Of a DNA stretch of 64,000 bases, positions 9,362 through 19,244 are shown piece after piece; position 1 is the first letter of the stretch; each line of letters starts with the position of its first letter. Below the pieces are notes generated by a model that did no database searches, was not told the DNA's origin, and saw nothing but the letters and a program-made list of their open reading frames with translations. This DNA is from Xenophilus sp. AP218F (GTDB lineage Bacteria > Pseudomonadota > Gammaproteobacteria > Burkholderiales > Chromobacteriaceae), in contig NJIE01000030.1 of NCBI GenBank assembly GCA_002213445.1, forward strand, positions 1 through 64,000. The letters are read 5' to 3'. Made by a program: the position numbers and the translations under genes.

Positions 9362-9372
9362 AATGGAGCACC

Positions 9373-10296
9373 ATGAAGCCCGTAAGGCATTACCTTCAGT
9401 TCAGCGACCTGTCCCATGAGGAATACCAGTTCCTCTTCGCGCGCAGCCAGGTCCTGAAGCGACGACAAGGGTCCGGCGAATCGCACCGGCCTCTGGTCGG
9501 CAAGGTGATGTCCATGGTGTTCGAAAAAAACTCCACCCGCACCCGGGTGTCGTTCGAAGCCGGCATGGCCCAGTTGGGCGGCCACGCCATGTTTCTGGAC
9601 ACCAAGAGCTCCCAGATGGGGCGCGGCGAGCCTATCGAGGATACCGCCCGCGTGCTGTCGCGGATGAGCGACATCATCATGATCCGCACCTTCGAGCAAA
9701 CGCTGGTCGAGAGGCTGGCCGAATACTCGCGCGTGCCGGTCATCAACGGCCTGACCAACGAGTACCACCCGTGCCAGGTGCTGGCCGACATCCTCACCTT
9801 CATCGAACGCCGCGGCGACATCGCCGGCAAGACGGTGGCGTGGGTGGGCGACGGCAACAACGTCTGCCGCACCTGGCTGCAGGCGGCCAAGGTGCTGGGT
9901 TTCAAGCTCAAGGCAGCTTCCCCGCGCGGCTACGAGCTGACGGTGCTCGACGGCGTCGATTACGGCCCGGACTGCTTCGAGCGGGTGGCCGAGCCGCAGC
10001 AGGCGGTGTCCGGCGCCGATCTGGTGACTACCGACGTGTTCACCAGCATGGGCTTTGAAGCCGAGCAGCAGGCTCGCCTGGCGGCTTTCGCCGACTATCA
10101 GGTGACGCCCGAGCTGATGCGGCTGGCCAGGCCCGACGCCCTGTTCATGCACTGCCTTCCCGCCCATCGCGGCGAGGAGGTGGCCGCCGCCGTGATCGAT
10201 GGTCCGCAAAGCGTGGTCTGGGACGAAGCGGAGAACCGCATGCACGCGCAAAAAGCGCTGATCGAGTTCCTGCTGCTGGGCCGACGACAAGACTGA
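9373..10296 (+). CDS. argF: Ornithine carbamoyltransferase
   Basis: The 307-residue enzyme condenses ornithine and carbamoyl phosphate to citrulline in arginine biosynthesis. The carbamoyl-phosphate loop STRTR is at residues 54-58, HPCQ at 132-135, the ornithine-binding DVFTSMGFE region at about 221-229, and HCLP with the catalytic Cys at 260-263. Length is normal for anabolic OTCase. The ATG at 9373 (MKPVRHYLQF) is preferred, with GGAG eight bases upstream; an in-frame reading that starts earlier runs through the terminator hairpin. argG follows after 116 bp in the same direction, so arginine synthesis from ornithine is partly clustered here. Confidence 0.95.
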   Translation: MKPVRHYLQFSDLSHEEYQFLFARSQVLKRRQGSGESHRPLVGKVMSMVFEKNSTRTRVSFEAGMAQLGGHAMFLDTKSSQMGRGEPIEDTARVLSRMSDIIMIRTFEQTLVERLAEYSRVPVINGLTNEYHPCQVLADILTFIERRGDIAGKTVAWVGDGNNVCRTWLQAAKVLGFKLKAASPRGYELTVLDGVDYGPDCFERVAEPQQAVSGADLVTTDVFTSMGFEAEQQARLAAFADYQVTPELMRLARPDALFMHCLPAHRGEEVAAAVIDGPQSVVWDEAENRMHAQKALIEFLLLGRRQD

Positions 10297-10412
10297 CATC
10301 CCGCCTCTCACCTCCGTGACGTGCCGCATCGGCGCACCTTCAAGGGGGCGAGCCGAGGCACCCGCACGACCACAACCCACGTTACATGCAAACAATTCGC
10401 AGGAAGCACATC

Positions 10413-11639
10413 ATGTCTGACATCAAGAAAGTGGTACTCGCTTATTCTGGCGGTCTGGATACTTCGGTTATTCTCAAGTGGCTGCAGGACGTTTATCAGT
10501 GCGAGGTGGTGACCTTTACCGCCGACATCGGCCAGGGCGAGGAAGTGGAGCCGGCGCGCAAGAAGGCCATCTCGCTCGGCATCCAGCCTGACAACATCTT
10601 CATCGAGGATCTGCGCGAGGAATTCGTCCGCGACTACGTCTTCCCGATGTTCCGCGCCAACACCATCTACGAGGGCGAGTATCTGCTCGGCACCTCCATC
10701 GCCCGGCCGCTGATCGCCAAGCGCCAGATCGAGATCGCCAATCTGGTGGGCGCCGACGCGGTGTCGCACGGCGCCACCGGCAAGGGCAACGATCAGGTGC
10801 GTTTCGAGCTGGGTTATTACGCGCTGAAGCCGGACGTGAAGGTGATCGCCCCGTGGCGCGAGTGGGACCTGCTGTCGCGGGAGAAGCTGCTGGCTTACGC
10901 CGAAACCCACGGCATCGACATCAGCAAGAAGAAAAACGGCGGCAGCCCGTACTCGATGGACGCCAACCTGCTGCATATTTCCTACGAGGGCACCTCGCTG
11001 GAAGACCCGGCGCGCGAGCCGGACGAAGACATGTGGCTGTGGAGCGTCAGCCCGGAGAACGCGCCGGATCAGCCGGAGTACGTCGAGCTGGAATACAAGC
11101 AGGGCGATATCGTCGCAGTCAACGGCATTGCGCTGAGTCCGGCCGCGGTGCTGACCGAGCTCAATCGTCTGGGCAACAAGCACGGCGTCGGTCGGCTGGA
11201 CATCGTCGAGAACCGCTACGTGGGCATGAAGTCGCGCGGCTGTTATGAAACCCCGGGCGGCACCATCATGCTCAAGGCGCATCGCGCCATCGAATCGATC
11301 ACGCTGGATCGCGAAGTGGCGCATCTGAAGGACGAGCTGATGCCCAAGTACGCCAAGCTGATCTACACCGGCTACTGGTGGAGCCCGGAGCGCAAGCTGC
11401 TGCAGGGCATGATCGACGCCTCGCAGGCGACGGTGAACGGCTGGGTGCGTCTGAAACTGTACAAGGGCAATGTGGTGGTAGTGGGGCGCGAATCGAAAAC
11501 CGATACCCTGTTCGATCCGACCATCGCCACTTTCGACGAGGACGGCGGCGCTTACAACCACGCCGACGCGGCCGGCTTTATCCGCTTGAATGCCTTGCGG
11601 ATGCGGATTGCCGCGAATGCGCGGCACAAGCGCAGCTGA
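10413..11639 (+). CDS. argG: Argininosuccinate synthase
   Basis: The 408-residue enzyme joins citrulline and aspartate with ATP to form argininosuccinate, the step after ArgF. The N-type ATP pyrophosphatase P-loop AYSGGLDTS is at residues 10-18, and the family stretches [13 protein letters not shown] and [17 protein letters not shown] are present. The start at 10413 ([14 protein letters not shown]) has AGGAAG upstream; nine more in-frame codons exist upstream but are not conserved in the family. It is likely co-regulated with argF. The argH that completes the pathway is not in this window. Confidence 0.96.
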   Translation: MSDIKKVVLAYSGGLDTSVILKWLQDVYQCEVVTFTADIGQGEEVEPARKKAISLGIQPDNIFIEDLREEFVRDYVFPMFRANTIYEGEYLLGTSIARPLIAKRQIEIANLVGADAVSHGATGKGNDQVRFELGYYALKPDVKVIAPWREWDLLSREKLLAYAETHGIDISKKKNGGSPYSMDANLLHISYEGTSLEDPAREPDEDMWLWSVSPENAPDQPEYVELEYKQGDIVAVNGIALSPAAVLTELNRLGNKHGVGRLDIVENRYVGMKSRGCYETPGGTIMLKAHRAIESITLDREVAHLKDELMPKYAKLIYTGYWWSPERKLLQGMIDASQATVNGWVRLKLYKGNVVVVGRESKTDTLFDPTIATFDEDGGAYNHADAAGFIRLNALRMRIAANARHKRS

Positions 11640-11719
11640 TACAATCCGGTTCATACCGTTGAGATGGCGGCTGCGGCCGCCATTTTTCTGTTCTTTAAAA
11701 GCCAGTGAGGGGGAGGAGG

Positions 11720-12625
11720 ATGCGCGCGAGTCGATGGATTCCGTGGGTTTTTGTCGTGTTGTGGAGCACGGGGTTTACCGGCGCCAAGCTGGGTTTGCCG
11801 TATTGCGGCCCCTTCACTTTCCTGGCCATCCGCATGGGTTTGACGTTGTTGTGTTTCGCGGGCCTGATCGCCGCGCTGCGTCCTGCCTGGCTGACGGCAG
11901 GGCAAATGCGCAACCAGTGGATAAGCGGCGGCATGCTGCACGGCGGTTACCTCAGCTGTCTGTTTGCCGCCATCAAGCTGGGCGTGCCGGCCGGCTTGGC
12001 AGCCCTGATCATGGGTTTGCAGCCCTTGCTGACCGCCTTGCTGTCCCTGACTCTGGGCGAGCAACGTTTTGGAGCTAGGCAATGGCTGGGCATGGCTTTG
12101 GGTTTGGCCGGCGCCGCGCTGGTCATTGCCGGCAGCAAGGGCGTGTCCTTCGGCGGCGGGGGCGGCGTAGCCTTTGTGGTCGCCGGTCTGTTGCTGATCA
12201 CCGGGGGCACATTGTTCCAAAAATACCGCGGCGGCGGCGTCAATCCTATCGCCGGCGCTTTTCATCAGTACCTATCCGCCTTCGCGGTCACCGGCCTGCT
12301 GGCTTTGCTGTTTGAACGCGGCCAGAGCGTGGTGTGGAGCGGGCATTTCATTTTCGCGCTGACGTGGAGCGTGTTGATGCTGTCGGTGCTGGCCATTCTG
12401 CTATTGATGCGCATGTTGCGAGACGGCGATGTCAGTCGGGTGGCCGCGTATCTTTATCTGGTGCCGGGCTTGACCGCAATTCAGGCCTGGTTGTTGTTTG
12501 ACGAGCGCTTGAGCGCGTTGGCGATGGGCGGTATCGTGCTGGCTGCGTCCGGTGTGGCGCTGGTGCTGCGCGGCGGCAAGCCTGGTGGCGCGATGGCGGG
12601 AACAACCGATTTAGCAAAGGGCTGA
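11720..12625 (+). CDS. EamA/DMT family transporter
   Basis: A 301-residue, very hydrophobic protein with about ten predicted membrane helices made of two EamA repeats (about residues 5-140 and 150-290). WSTGFTGAKLGLPYCGPFTF is typical of the first repeat. Members export metabolites or amino acids, but the substrate here is unknown. GGGGGAGGAGG precedes the ATG at 11720; an in-frame GTG at 11705 would place the start inside this ribosome-binding site and is rejected. The DUF2788 gene starts four bases after its stop, so they probably form an operon. Confidence 0.87.
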   Translation: MRASRWIPWVFVVLWSTGFTGAKLGLPYCGPFTFLAIRMGLTLLCFAGLIAALRPAWLTAGQMRNQWISGGMLHGGYLSCLFAAIKLGVPAGLAALIMGLQPLLTALLSLTLGEQRFGARQWLGMALGLAGAALVIAGSKGVSFGGGGGVAFVVAGLLLITGGTLFQKYRGGGVNPIAGAFHQYLSAFAVTGLLALLFERGQSVVWSGHFIFALTWSVLMLSVLAILLLMRMLRDGDVSRVAAYLYLVPGLTAIQAWLLFDERLSALAMGGIVLAASGVALVLRGGKPGGAMAGTTDLAKG

Positions 12626-12629
12626 CAAG

Positions 12630-12833
12630 GTGTCCGAAGACCAATTCACAGATATATCGATGGCCGTCTGCCTGACCGGCCTGATCATTTTCATGGGTTT
12701 CATCATCTGGGACTTGGGCAAAAAGTCGCAAGCGGGCAAGACCGGCATGATCGTATTGTTTCTGGTGCTGGGATTCGGCGTCAGCGGGTTTATTTTCAAG
12801 AATATTCTTGTAGAGTTCATGCTCAACAAGTAA
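12630..12833 (+). CDS. DUF2788 family small membrane protein
   Basis: A 67-residue protein with GTG start, two transmembrane helices (about residues 10-27 and 38-58) joined by the basic loop DLGKKSQAGKTG. It matches the DUF2788 family of beta- and gammaproteobacteria, which has no assigned function. It follows the EamA gene by four bases, suggesting translational coupling, and is followed by a strong terminator. Confidence 0.78.
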   Translation: MSEDQFTDISMAVCLTGLIIFMGFIIWDLGKKSQAGKTGMIVLFLVLGFGVSGFIFKNILVEFMLNK

Positions 12834-12860
12834 GCGCTGGCTGCGTCCGCTGCAAAGATC

Positions 12861-12890
12861 AACCCCGCCATGGCCGGCGGGGTTTGTTTT
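12861..12890 (+). terminator. Terminator after the EamA-DUF2788 operon
   Basis: AACCCCGCC pairs with GGCGGGGTT around a six-base loop, followed by TGTTTTT. Confidence 0.85.
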
Positions 12891-13122
12891 TCGCGCGGCG
12901 CAGGCAATTTGTTGCCGACTGGATGGGCCGGATATTCGACGATGTCAAGCATATTGAATATTTTCGGCAGCAAACTTCGTCTTTGATCAAGACGAGCGCA
13001 TTTTGCGTAATTGCCTGTCCGGCAAGCATTGCCCGATGCGGCGATGGCGCATACAATCAAATGCGACATTTTTTTTCAGAAGCGAAGACACGTTTTCGTT
13101 TTCGCGGCATTCGTGGGGCTAA

Positions 13123-14844
<1,722 letters not shown>

Positions 14845-14869
14845 GCCAGACTGTTTCGGCAAATGGAAA

Positions 14870-14895
14870 GCCCACCGCATGCGGTGGGCTTTTTT
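14870..14895 (+). terminator. Terminator after argS
   Basis: The perfect palindrome GCCCACCGCATGCGGTGGGC is followed by six T. It lies between argS and the convergent FMN-binding protein gene. Confidence 0.88.
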
Positions 14896-14912
14896 CATGC
14901 GCGTCGCGGCGC

Positions 14913-15554
14913 TCAGCTCAGCGAGGGCAGGGTGGTCAGCAAGCGCTGCTGCAGCTCCGGCAAGTCGCCGCCCGGGGTGTCCCAGCCGTGGCGGCGCAGA
15001 TGTCCGTAGCGGCGGTAATCGATGCCGAAAGCATCCACGCCCAGCAAGTGCACGCCGTCAGGCAGGGTGATGGCCGCGCCGCTAAGCAGGTCTAGCTCTT
15101 CAGCCAGCGGGATGACGGGCAGCGCCTGCCATTGCTCCGCGTCCAGCCAGCCCATCTGCCCCGGGCCGGCGATCACGCGCAGGCGGTGCGGCTGAATGCG
15201 GAAAAACATGAAATCCAGGCTTTGCCAGTCGCGGGCCTCCGGTTGGTAGCGCAGATAGCGTTCGGTCAGCGCCGCGTCCGGCTCGAAGCGCTCGGCCATG
15301 CCCAGCAGCGTCATGCGCGCGGCGGTCTGGCCGCCGTCGCCGGGGGTGATCAAGCACACGCTGACCCTGGGGTCGGCCTGCAGGTTCTTGGTGTGCTCGG
15401 CCAGCGCGCTGGCCATGAAGATGACCCGGTGCTCGGGGTCGCAGGCGTATTGCACGGTGCTGGCGTAGGGAAAGCCGGGATGCTTGCACGACAGGGTGGC
15501 GAGGGTGGCTACGCTGCACTGGTGCAGCAGCCGCACGGCAAGGCTGGAATTCAT
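14913..15554 (-). CDS. Pyridoxamine-5'-phosphate-oxidase-like FMN-binding protein (HugZ/CREG type)
   Basis: A 213-residue soluble protein. The N-terminal split-barrel shows ATLSCKHPGFPYASTVQYA and FMASALAEHTKNLQADPR, typical of HugZ-like haem-utilisation proteins and other PNPOx-family FMN binders. The C-terminal region (about 160-213) with LLGVDAFGIDYRRYG resembles the extra domain of this group. Possible roles include haem degradation or flavin-dependent reduction; the sequence alone does not separate these. It is monocistronic and faces argS. Confidence 0.78.
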   Translation of the reverse strand: MNSSLAVRLLHQCSVATLATLSCKHPGFPYASTVQYACDPEHRVIFMASALAEHTKNLQADPRVSVCLITPGDGGQTAARMTLLGMAERFEPDAALTERYLRYQPEARDWQSLDFMFFRIQPHRLRVIAGPGQMGWLDAEQWQALPVIPLAEELDLLSGAAITLPDGVHLLGVDAFGIDYRRYGHLRRHGWDTPGGDLPELQQRLLTTLPSLS

Positions 15555-15612
15555 GGCTCGCGAATCGGAATATCAAGACTTTGATTCTATGTCGGATTCT
15601 ACGCAAGTAAAA

Positions 15613-15636
15613 CGCCCCGGCGCAAAGGCCGGGGCG
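15613..15636 (-). terminator. Terminator after the S53 peptidase gene
   Basis: CGCCCCGG and CCGGGGCG form an eight-bp stem; leftward transcripts then read TTTTAC. It lies just past the S53 stop codon. Confidence 0.65.
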
Positions 15637-15653
15637 AAGAAGGGCGCGAGAGG

Positions 15654-17279
15654 TCAGAAGCCGGCAGTCTTGCTGACGAAGGCGTTGAAGTTGGCGATGT
15701 TGAGGCTGCCCCAACCTGAGGCGTAATCCCAGCCCGAGGCGGCGCGATACGCTCCGTTGCTGCCGCTGGTGACGTCGTGATACAGGCTCGGATTGGCCTT
15801 GAAGTATTTGTAAATGGCGGCGGAGGGCGAGATCAGGCCGTTGCCGTGCGCCGACTGGATGCGGGCCCAGAAGCCGCTGAACAGCGGCGCGGCCAGGCTG
15901 GTGCCGCCCACCTGGTAAGTGTTGCCGGACAGCAGCACCAGCGCGCCGCTGTAGGGATCGGCATCGAAGGCGATGTCGGGCACGCCGCGGCGGGTCTTGT
16001 TGCTGGTCAGCACGCCGGCGCTGGTTTGCCAGGCGGGCGCGGCCTCGGTATAGCTTGGGCCGCCGCCCGCGCCGCTCCACACGGTTTCCGACAGGTAGCT
16101 TGCGCCGTTGGCGTTGAGCGTGGTGCCGCCCGCGGCGACGACATAGGGCGAAACCGCCGGGTAGCTTTGCAGCGGCGTGCCGCCGCCGCACTCATAAGCG
16201 CCGCTGTCGCCGCTGGACACCACGAAGGTCTGGCCTTTGACCACGCCGGCGGCGAAGAGCTGATCCGTGCTGGCCGTCATGCCCGACATCTGCGCGCTCA
16301 GTTCGCACTCGCCCAGCGAGATATTGATGACCTTGGCGCTGTTGGCGGAGACCGCCGCGTTGATGGCTGCGGTGATGTCGGCGTTGTTCATCGACGGCGC
16401 GACGTAAAACTGCAGCTGTTTAAGCTTGCCGCCGGCGGTGGCCAGGATGCTCTGGCTATCCAGATTCCACTCCAGCAGGCCAGAGGTGTCGGAGGTGCTG
16501 GCGCCGGCATGAATCACGGCCGTGGCCGGCGCGGCGAAGCCGGCGCTCTTGGCGAAGGTCTGCAAATCGGCCAGGGTGCGGGACACGTCGCCCTCCGCGA
16601 TGATGCCGACCGCGGTGTTGCCGGCGGCGGGCAGAGAGGCGGCGTTGTAAATCGCCTGGAAGTCGGTTGGCTTGTGCGCGCTGACGCTGGCGGTTTTGGC
16701 TTGCGCGCCGACCTGGCCGTTGTTATGCAGCGCCAGGGCAAATTGATGCGCGTCCTGCAGGCCGTGGACGGCCAATACGATGCCGGACAGCGCTTGCGGG
16801 ACCATCGCGTTGCCGATGTTGGCGGTGGCGGCGCGGCCGTTCAGGGTGTAGCGGTGCAGGCTGGTCTGGAACGCGCTTTTCACGGTGGCAGCGGAGCCGT
16901 CGGCGCTGATCAGCAGGCGATTGTCCGATGCCTGGATATTGCGAAAGCCGTTCGCCTGCAAATGGCTGATTACCTGCTGCACCTGGCTGGCGGTTGGCGC
17001 GAAGCGCGCCATGAACTGCTCATCGCTCAGCACCTTGCCGGCATCTCCGGCCATGACCGCATTGGCGAGAGACTCCAGCCCCGCCTTGTCGCGCACGGCC
17101 AGGCTGACCGAAATATGCACCAATTGTCCGGGCGCGACCTCCCCGTTGTCCTTTGCGCCGGGGATCAGGCTTTGCACCGGGTGGGCTTGGGTGCCGGTGG
17201 CGCTCCACGCGGCGGCTTGCGCCCAGCTTGCGCTGAGGCTGGCGATCAGGAAACCTGCGGCGAGCGGGTACTTTGGCAT
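15654..17279 (-). CDS. Secreted S53 family serine-carboxyl peptidase (sedolisin/kumamolisin type)
   Basis: The 541-residue product has a signal peptide (about residues 1-23), a pro-kumamolisin activation domain (about 30-180) and the S53 catalytic domain. The triad is visible: Glu270 and Asp274 in LLEWNLDSQS, Ser461 in VGGTSLAAP, with the oxyanion Asp358 in SSGDSGAYECG. A calcium-binding C-terminal loop begins at HDVTSGSNG. These are acid-active endopeptidases released as self-cleaving proenzymes. The start at 17279 has AAGGAG upstream and leads into the signal peptide, so the in-frame extension to 17324 is not used. It is probably an extracellular protease. Confidence 0.92.
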   Translation of the reverse strand: MPKYPLAAGFLIASLSASWAQAAAWSATGTQAHPVQSLIPGAKDNGEVAPGQLVHISVSLAVRDKAGLESLANAVMAGDAGKVLSDEQFMARFAPTASQVQQVISHLQANGFRNIQASDNRLLISADGSAATVKSAFQTSLHRYTLNGRAATANIGNAMVPQALSGIVLAVHGLQDAHQFALALHNNGQVGAQAKTASVSAHKPTDFQAIYNAASLPAAGNTAVGIIAEGDVSRTLADLQTFAKSAGFAAPATAVIHAGASTSDTSGLLEWNLDSQSILATAGGKLKQLQFYVAPSMNNADITAAINAAVSANSAKVINISLGECELSAQMSGMTASTDQLFAAGVVKGQTFVVSSGDSGAYECGGGTPLQSYPAVSPYVVAAGGTTLNANGASYLSETVWSGAGGGPSYTEAAPAWQTSAGVLTSNKTRRGVPDIAFDADPYSGALVLLSGNTYQVGGTSLAAPLFSGFWARIQSAHGNGLISPSAAIYKYFKANPSLYHDVTSGSNGAYRAASGWDYASGWGSLNIANFNAFVSKTAGF

Positions 17280-17689
17280 GGGATTCTCCTTGAAAAACAA
17301 AAGCAAGCAATGCGGGCGGTTCACGCTCCCTTGGGGGAGTCTGATCGGGAAAACTAAGTGTATTTACGGAATAGAATGCAGGAAGGGGTTTGTAAAGCAA
17401 AAGCCGCCGAATAGTGGATTTGTCTGTAAATTCTTATCGAAAATGACGTGGCGATAGGGCGGCTCTGCCTGGCACCGAAAGAATGGCAGGCAGCTGAGCG
17501 GCCGGATGGCGCGACGAGTCGCGAGTGAGGCGCTGGCGCATCGCGCATGCAAAGTTGGCGAGGGCGACAGCGGTGGCGGGCGGTTTGTCTTGGCTGGCGA
17601 CGGCGCTTGCGGGCCGGATATCGGGGGCAGTCGCCGTTGCGCGCGAGGAAGTGCGGCGGGCGGGTCTGCCGCTTGCTGGTGCGCGTCGC
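17280..17689. other. 410-bp stretch without a supported gene
   Basis: Upstream of the S53 start the first about 170 bp are AT-rich for this genome and probably hold its promoter. The rest is GC-rich with overlapping frames on both strands that show low-complexity Arg/Ala/Gly composition and no family match, so no gene is called. Confidence 0.5.
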
Positions 17690-17998
17690 TTAATCCCTGG
17701 CGGGCGCGCGCATCGGCTTCAGGTTCGCCAGATATGGCTGAAGATCCGGAGCCGACGGCGCTTCGATTGGCTTGCCGTCGTCGGTCTCGTCGCGGGAGGC
17801 GGGGCTGTTTTCTTCCTTTTGCTCCCGGTCTTTGAACATGTCCGGCGACAGTCTTGGTCCGGGGGATTGCTGCTGCCAGCGGACGGTATTGGTCACGGCC
17901 TGGCTGATCCGGGCGAAAGCGGGGTGCGACGGAGAAAACGGGCCGGCCGCCAGCTCTGCGCTGCAAAGCATAAGCGACAGCAGTAGGGTAAGACGCAT
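17690..17998 (-). CDS. Small exported protein of unknown function
   Basis: The 102-residue protein has a clear signal peptide (MRLTLLLSLMLCSAELAAG). The mature part is polar, with an acidic/basic central stretch (KDREQKEENSPASRDETDD) and many prolines, suggesting a largely unstructured periplasmic or secreted protein. CAGGA lies about six bases upstream of the ATG. A sigma-70-like promoter lies about 135 bp upstream on the same strand. No family was recognised. Confidence 0.6.
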   Translation of the reverse strand: MRLTLLLSLMLCSAELAAGPFSPSHPAFARISQAVTNTVRWQQQSPGPRLSPDMFKDREQKEENSPASRDETDDGKPIEAPSAPDLQPYLANLKPMRAPARD

Positions 17999-18466
17999 TG
18001 CGGTTCCTGGCTGATCTATGTTCGCCACGCGGAAGGTGGCTTGGCATTCGGATAATTCGCTGGCGGGCGCTTGCGCGGGAAGGCCCGTGGCTGAATCGGC
18101 GAGCGGGCGCTGCTCGCCGGACAAGGTAGAGCATCCTACCTAAATCTGTTTTTTTGTCAACAAATGTTGCCGGCTGACGATGCTGTCAAAGCCGCGGCCT
18201 TGGACGGATTCGGGGAAAGATCGGGCCCGGGGGGGGGGCCCTGATCCTCCTTTGCATGATGGCTGCTGTTATCCGGTTTGATGATGGCCATCATCGTCAG
18301 GCCGCTTTTGCGGGTCAGGAGGTCGGCCGCTGCCCGGCTGAACGTGCGAAGTAGTGCGGGGGCTCGCGTCTCGAGGATTGGGCTGCGCGCCATCTGCAAG
18401 AATGCCAGGAAATTCGGGTGAAGGGCGAGTATTGGGCAGCTTTGTCCAGTACGTTGGCCAAAACGC
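17999..18466. other. Gene-poor region with a G10 run and a 16-bp palindrome
   Basis: This stretch between the small exported protein and tRNA-Thr holds no gene I can support. It contains a run of ten G at 18229-18238 flanked by GGGCCC, and the perfect palindrome GATGATGGCCATCATC at 18280-18295. A 104-codon leftward frame spans the G run but has no ribosome-binding site and begins inside the tRNA terminator. Confidence 0.5.
18133..18160 (-). promoter_or_regulatory. Sigma-70-like promoter for the small exported protein
   Basis: Read leftward: TTGACA at 18160-18155, a 16-base spacer, then TAGGAT at 18138-18133. The spacing is acceptable and the surrounding bases are AT-rich. The leader to the ATG at 17998 would be about 130 bases. 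Confidence 0.55.
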
Positions 18467-18505
18467 ATCAAGGGCTTGCAAGAAAAATCTTGACAAGCCC
18501 TTGAT
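18467..18505 (-). terminator. Terminator after tRNA-Thr
   Basis: ATCAAGGGCTTG and CAAGCCCTTGAT form a perfect 12-bp stem just past the 3' end of the leftward tRNA. The downstream T-run is short (GCGTTTTGG), so termination strength is uncertain. Confidence 0.65.
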
Positions 18506-18510
18506 TTTAT

Positions 18511-18586
18511 TGGTGCCGGCGGCAGGAATCGAACTCGCGACCCCCTGATTACAAGTCAGGTGCTCTACCAACTGAGCTACACCGGC
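18511..18586 (-). tRNA. tRNA-Thr (anticodon TGT)
   Basis: The 76-base leftward sequence folds as a cloverleaf: acceptor GCCGGTG with CGCCGGC, D-stem GCTC/GAGC, anticodon arm CCTGA-CTTGTAA-TCAGG with anticodon TGT at the centre, five-base variable loop, T-loop TTCGATT, discriminator A and an encoded CCA. It reads ACA codons and, by wobble, other threonine codons. The T-stem GCGAG/CCTGC carries one G-U pair and one A-C mismatch (positions 52-62), which is unusual but would not prevent folding. It stands alone. Confidence 0.95.
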
Positions 18587-18632
18587 GAAGAGGTGCGTAT
18601 TCTGCCTAAAGGCCGGCGTTTGGGCAAGAGGG

Positions 18633-19133
18633 TCAATGCCTTTTTTTGACGTTTTTAGATCCGGGTTTGGCTAATTTTTTGTTTTTCTTGGTTTTGTTGA
18701 TTTTGGCCTTGCCTGCGTGTTTGGCGCCTGGCGCGTGGGCGGTGGTTTTCTTGCCGCTTTTCAGTTTCTGTTTCCTGGTGGAGGACGCCTGGTTTGCCTT
18801 GATCTGGCGCTTGCTCTTCTTCTGGCTGATTGCGGCTTTCTTCTTGCCCGGCGAGGCTTTGGCCTTGTTGGCGGATGCCTTGCCCGCTTGTTTGGCCTTG
18901 TGTTTGCCGGGCGCGGCGGCCTTGCGAGTGGCGGCGCGCGACGGTTTTTTGGCCCGCGCCTCATGGCTGCGGGCAGGTTGGGCGGCGGCCTTGGGCTGGG
19001 CGGATTTTTTTGGGGCGGCGGGGGCCTGGAAGTCTCCGGGCAGGGGCTGGTCTTCGGGCTCCGCGCGAATGGCCGGGCTGGAAAGCGCCAGGCAAAGGGC
19101 CAGAAGCGAAGCGGCGAGCGGAATCAGTTTCAT
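18633..19133 (-). CDS. Exported lysine/alanine-rich basic protein
   Basis: A 166-residue protein with a signal peptide (MKLIPLAASLLALCLALSSPAIRA) followed by a very basic, low-complexity tail rich in Lys, Ala, Ser, Pro and Gln, resembling histone H1-like tails. The mature protein is probably disordered and strongly cationic. Such composition might bind DNA, lipopolysaccharide or anionic polymers outside the cytoplasm; that is inference. The start at 19133 is used because it opens the signal peptide; the frame extends to 19202 without one. It is divergent from the amino-acid-binding lipoprotein gene. Confidence 0.65.
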   Translation of the reverse strand: MKLIPLAASLLALCLALSSPAIRAEPEDQPLPGDFQAPAAPKKSAQPKAAAQPARSHEARAKKPSRAATRKAAAPGKHKAKQAGKASANKAKASPGKKKAAISQKKSKRQIKANQASSTRKQKLKSGKKTTAHAPGAKHAGKAKINKTKKNKKLAKPGSKNVKKRH

Positions 19134-19167
19134 GGTGGGTTTAACAATGCATTTTGGATTAAATCGC

Positions 19168-19197
19168 TTGGTTAAAGCAGCGTCTGAGAGATATATT
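19168..19197 (+). promoter_or_regulatory. Possible sigma-70 promoter for the amino-acid-binding lipoprotein
   Basis: TTGGTT (19168-19173), an 18-base spacer and TATATT (19192-19197) lie about 50 bp before the start codon. The minus-35 match is only partial. Confidence 0.4.
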
Positions 19198-19244
19198 AGC
19201 ATGCGGTTTTCGCACTGCGCTTGGCGCTTTAGGGAGCAGGGAAG

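Noticed and set aside
10321-10412. Arg-rich leader peptide before argG
   Set aside because: A GTG-initiated frame with several Arg codons exists but it runs on past the argG start without a stop, has no ribosome-binding site and no terminator hairpin follows.
15100-16191. Leftward 363-codon frame across the S53 and split-barrel genes
   Set aside because: Arg/Ala-rich shadow frame overlapping two well-supported genes on the same strand.
18157-18586. Prophage or island attachment site at tRNA-Thr
   Set aside because: No integrase, no direct repeat of the tRNA 3' end and no phage genes were found on either side.
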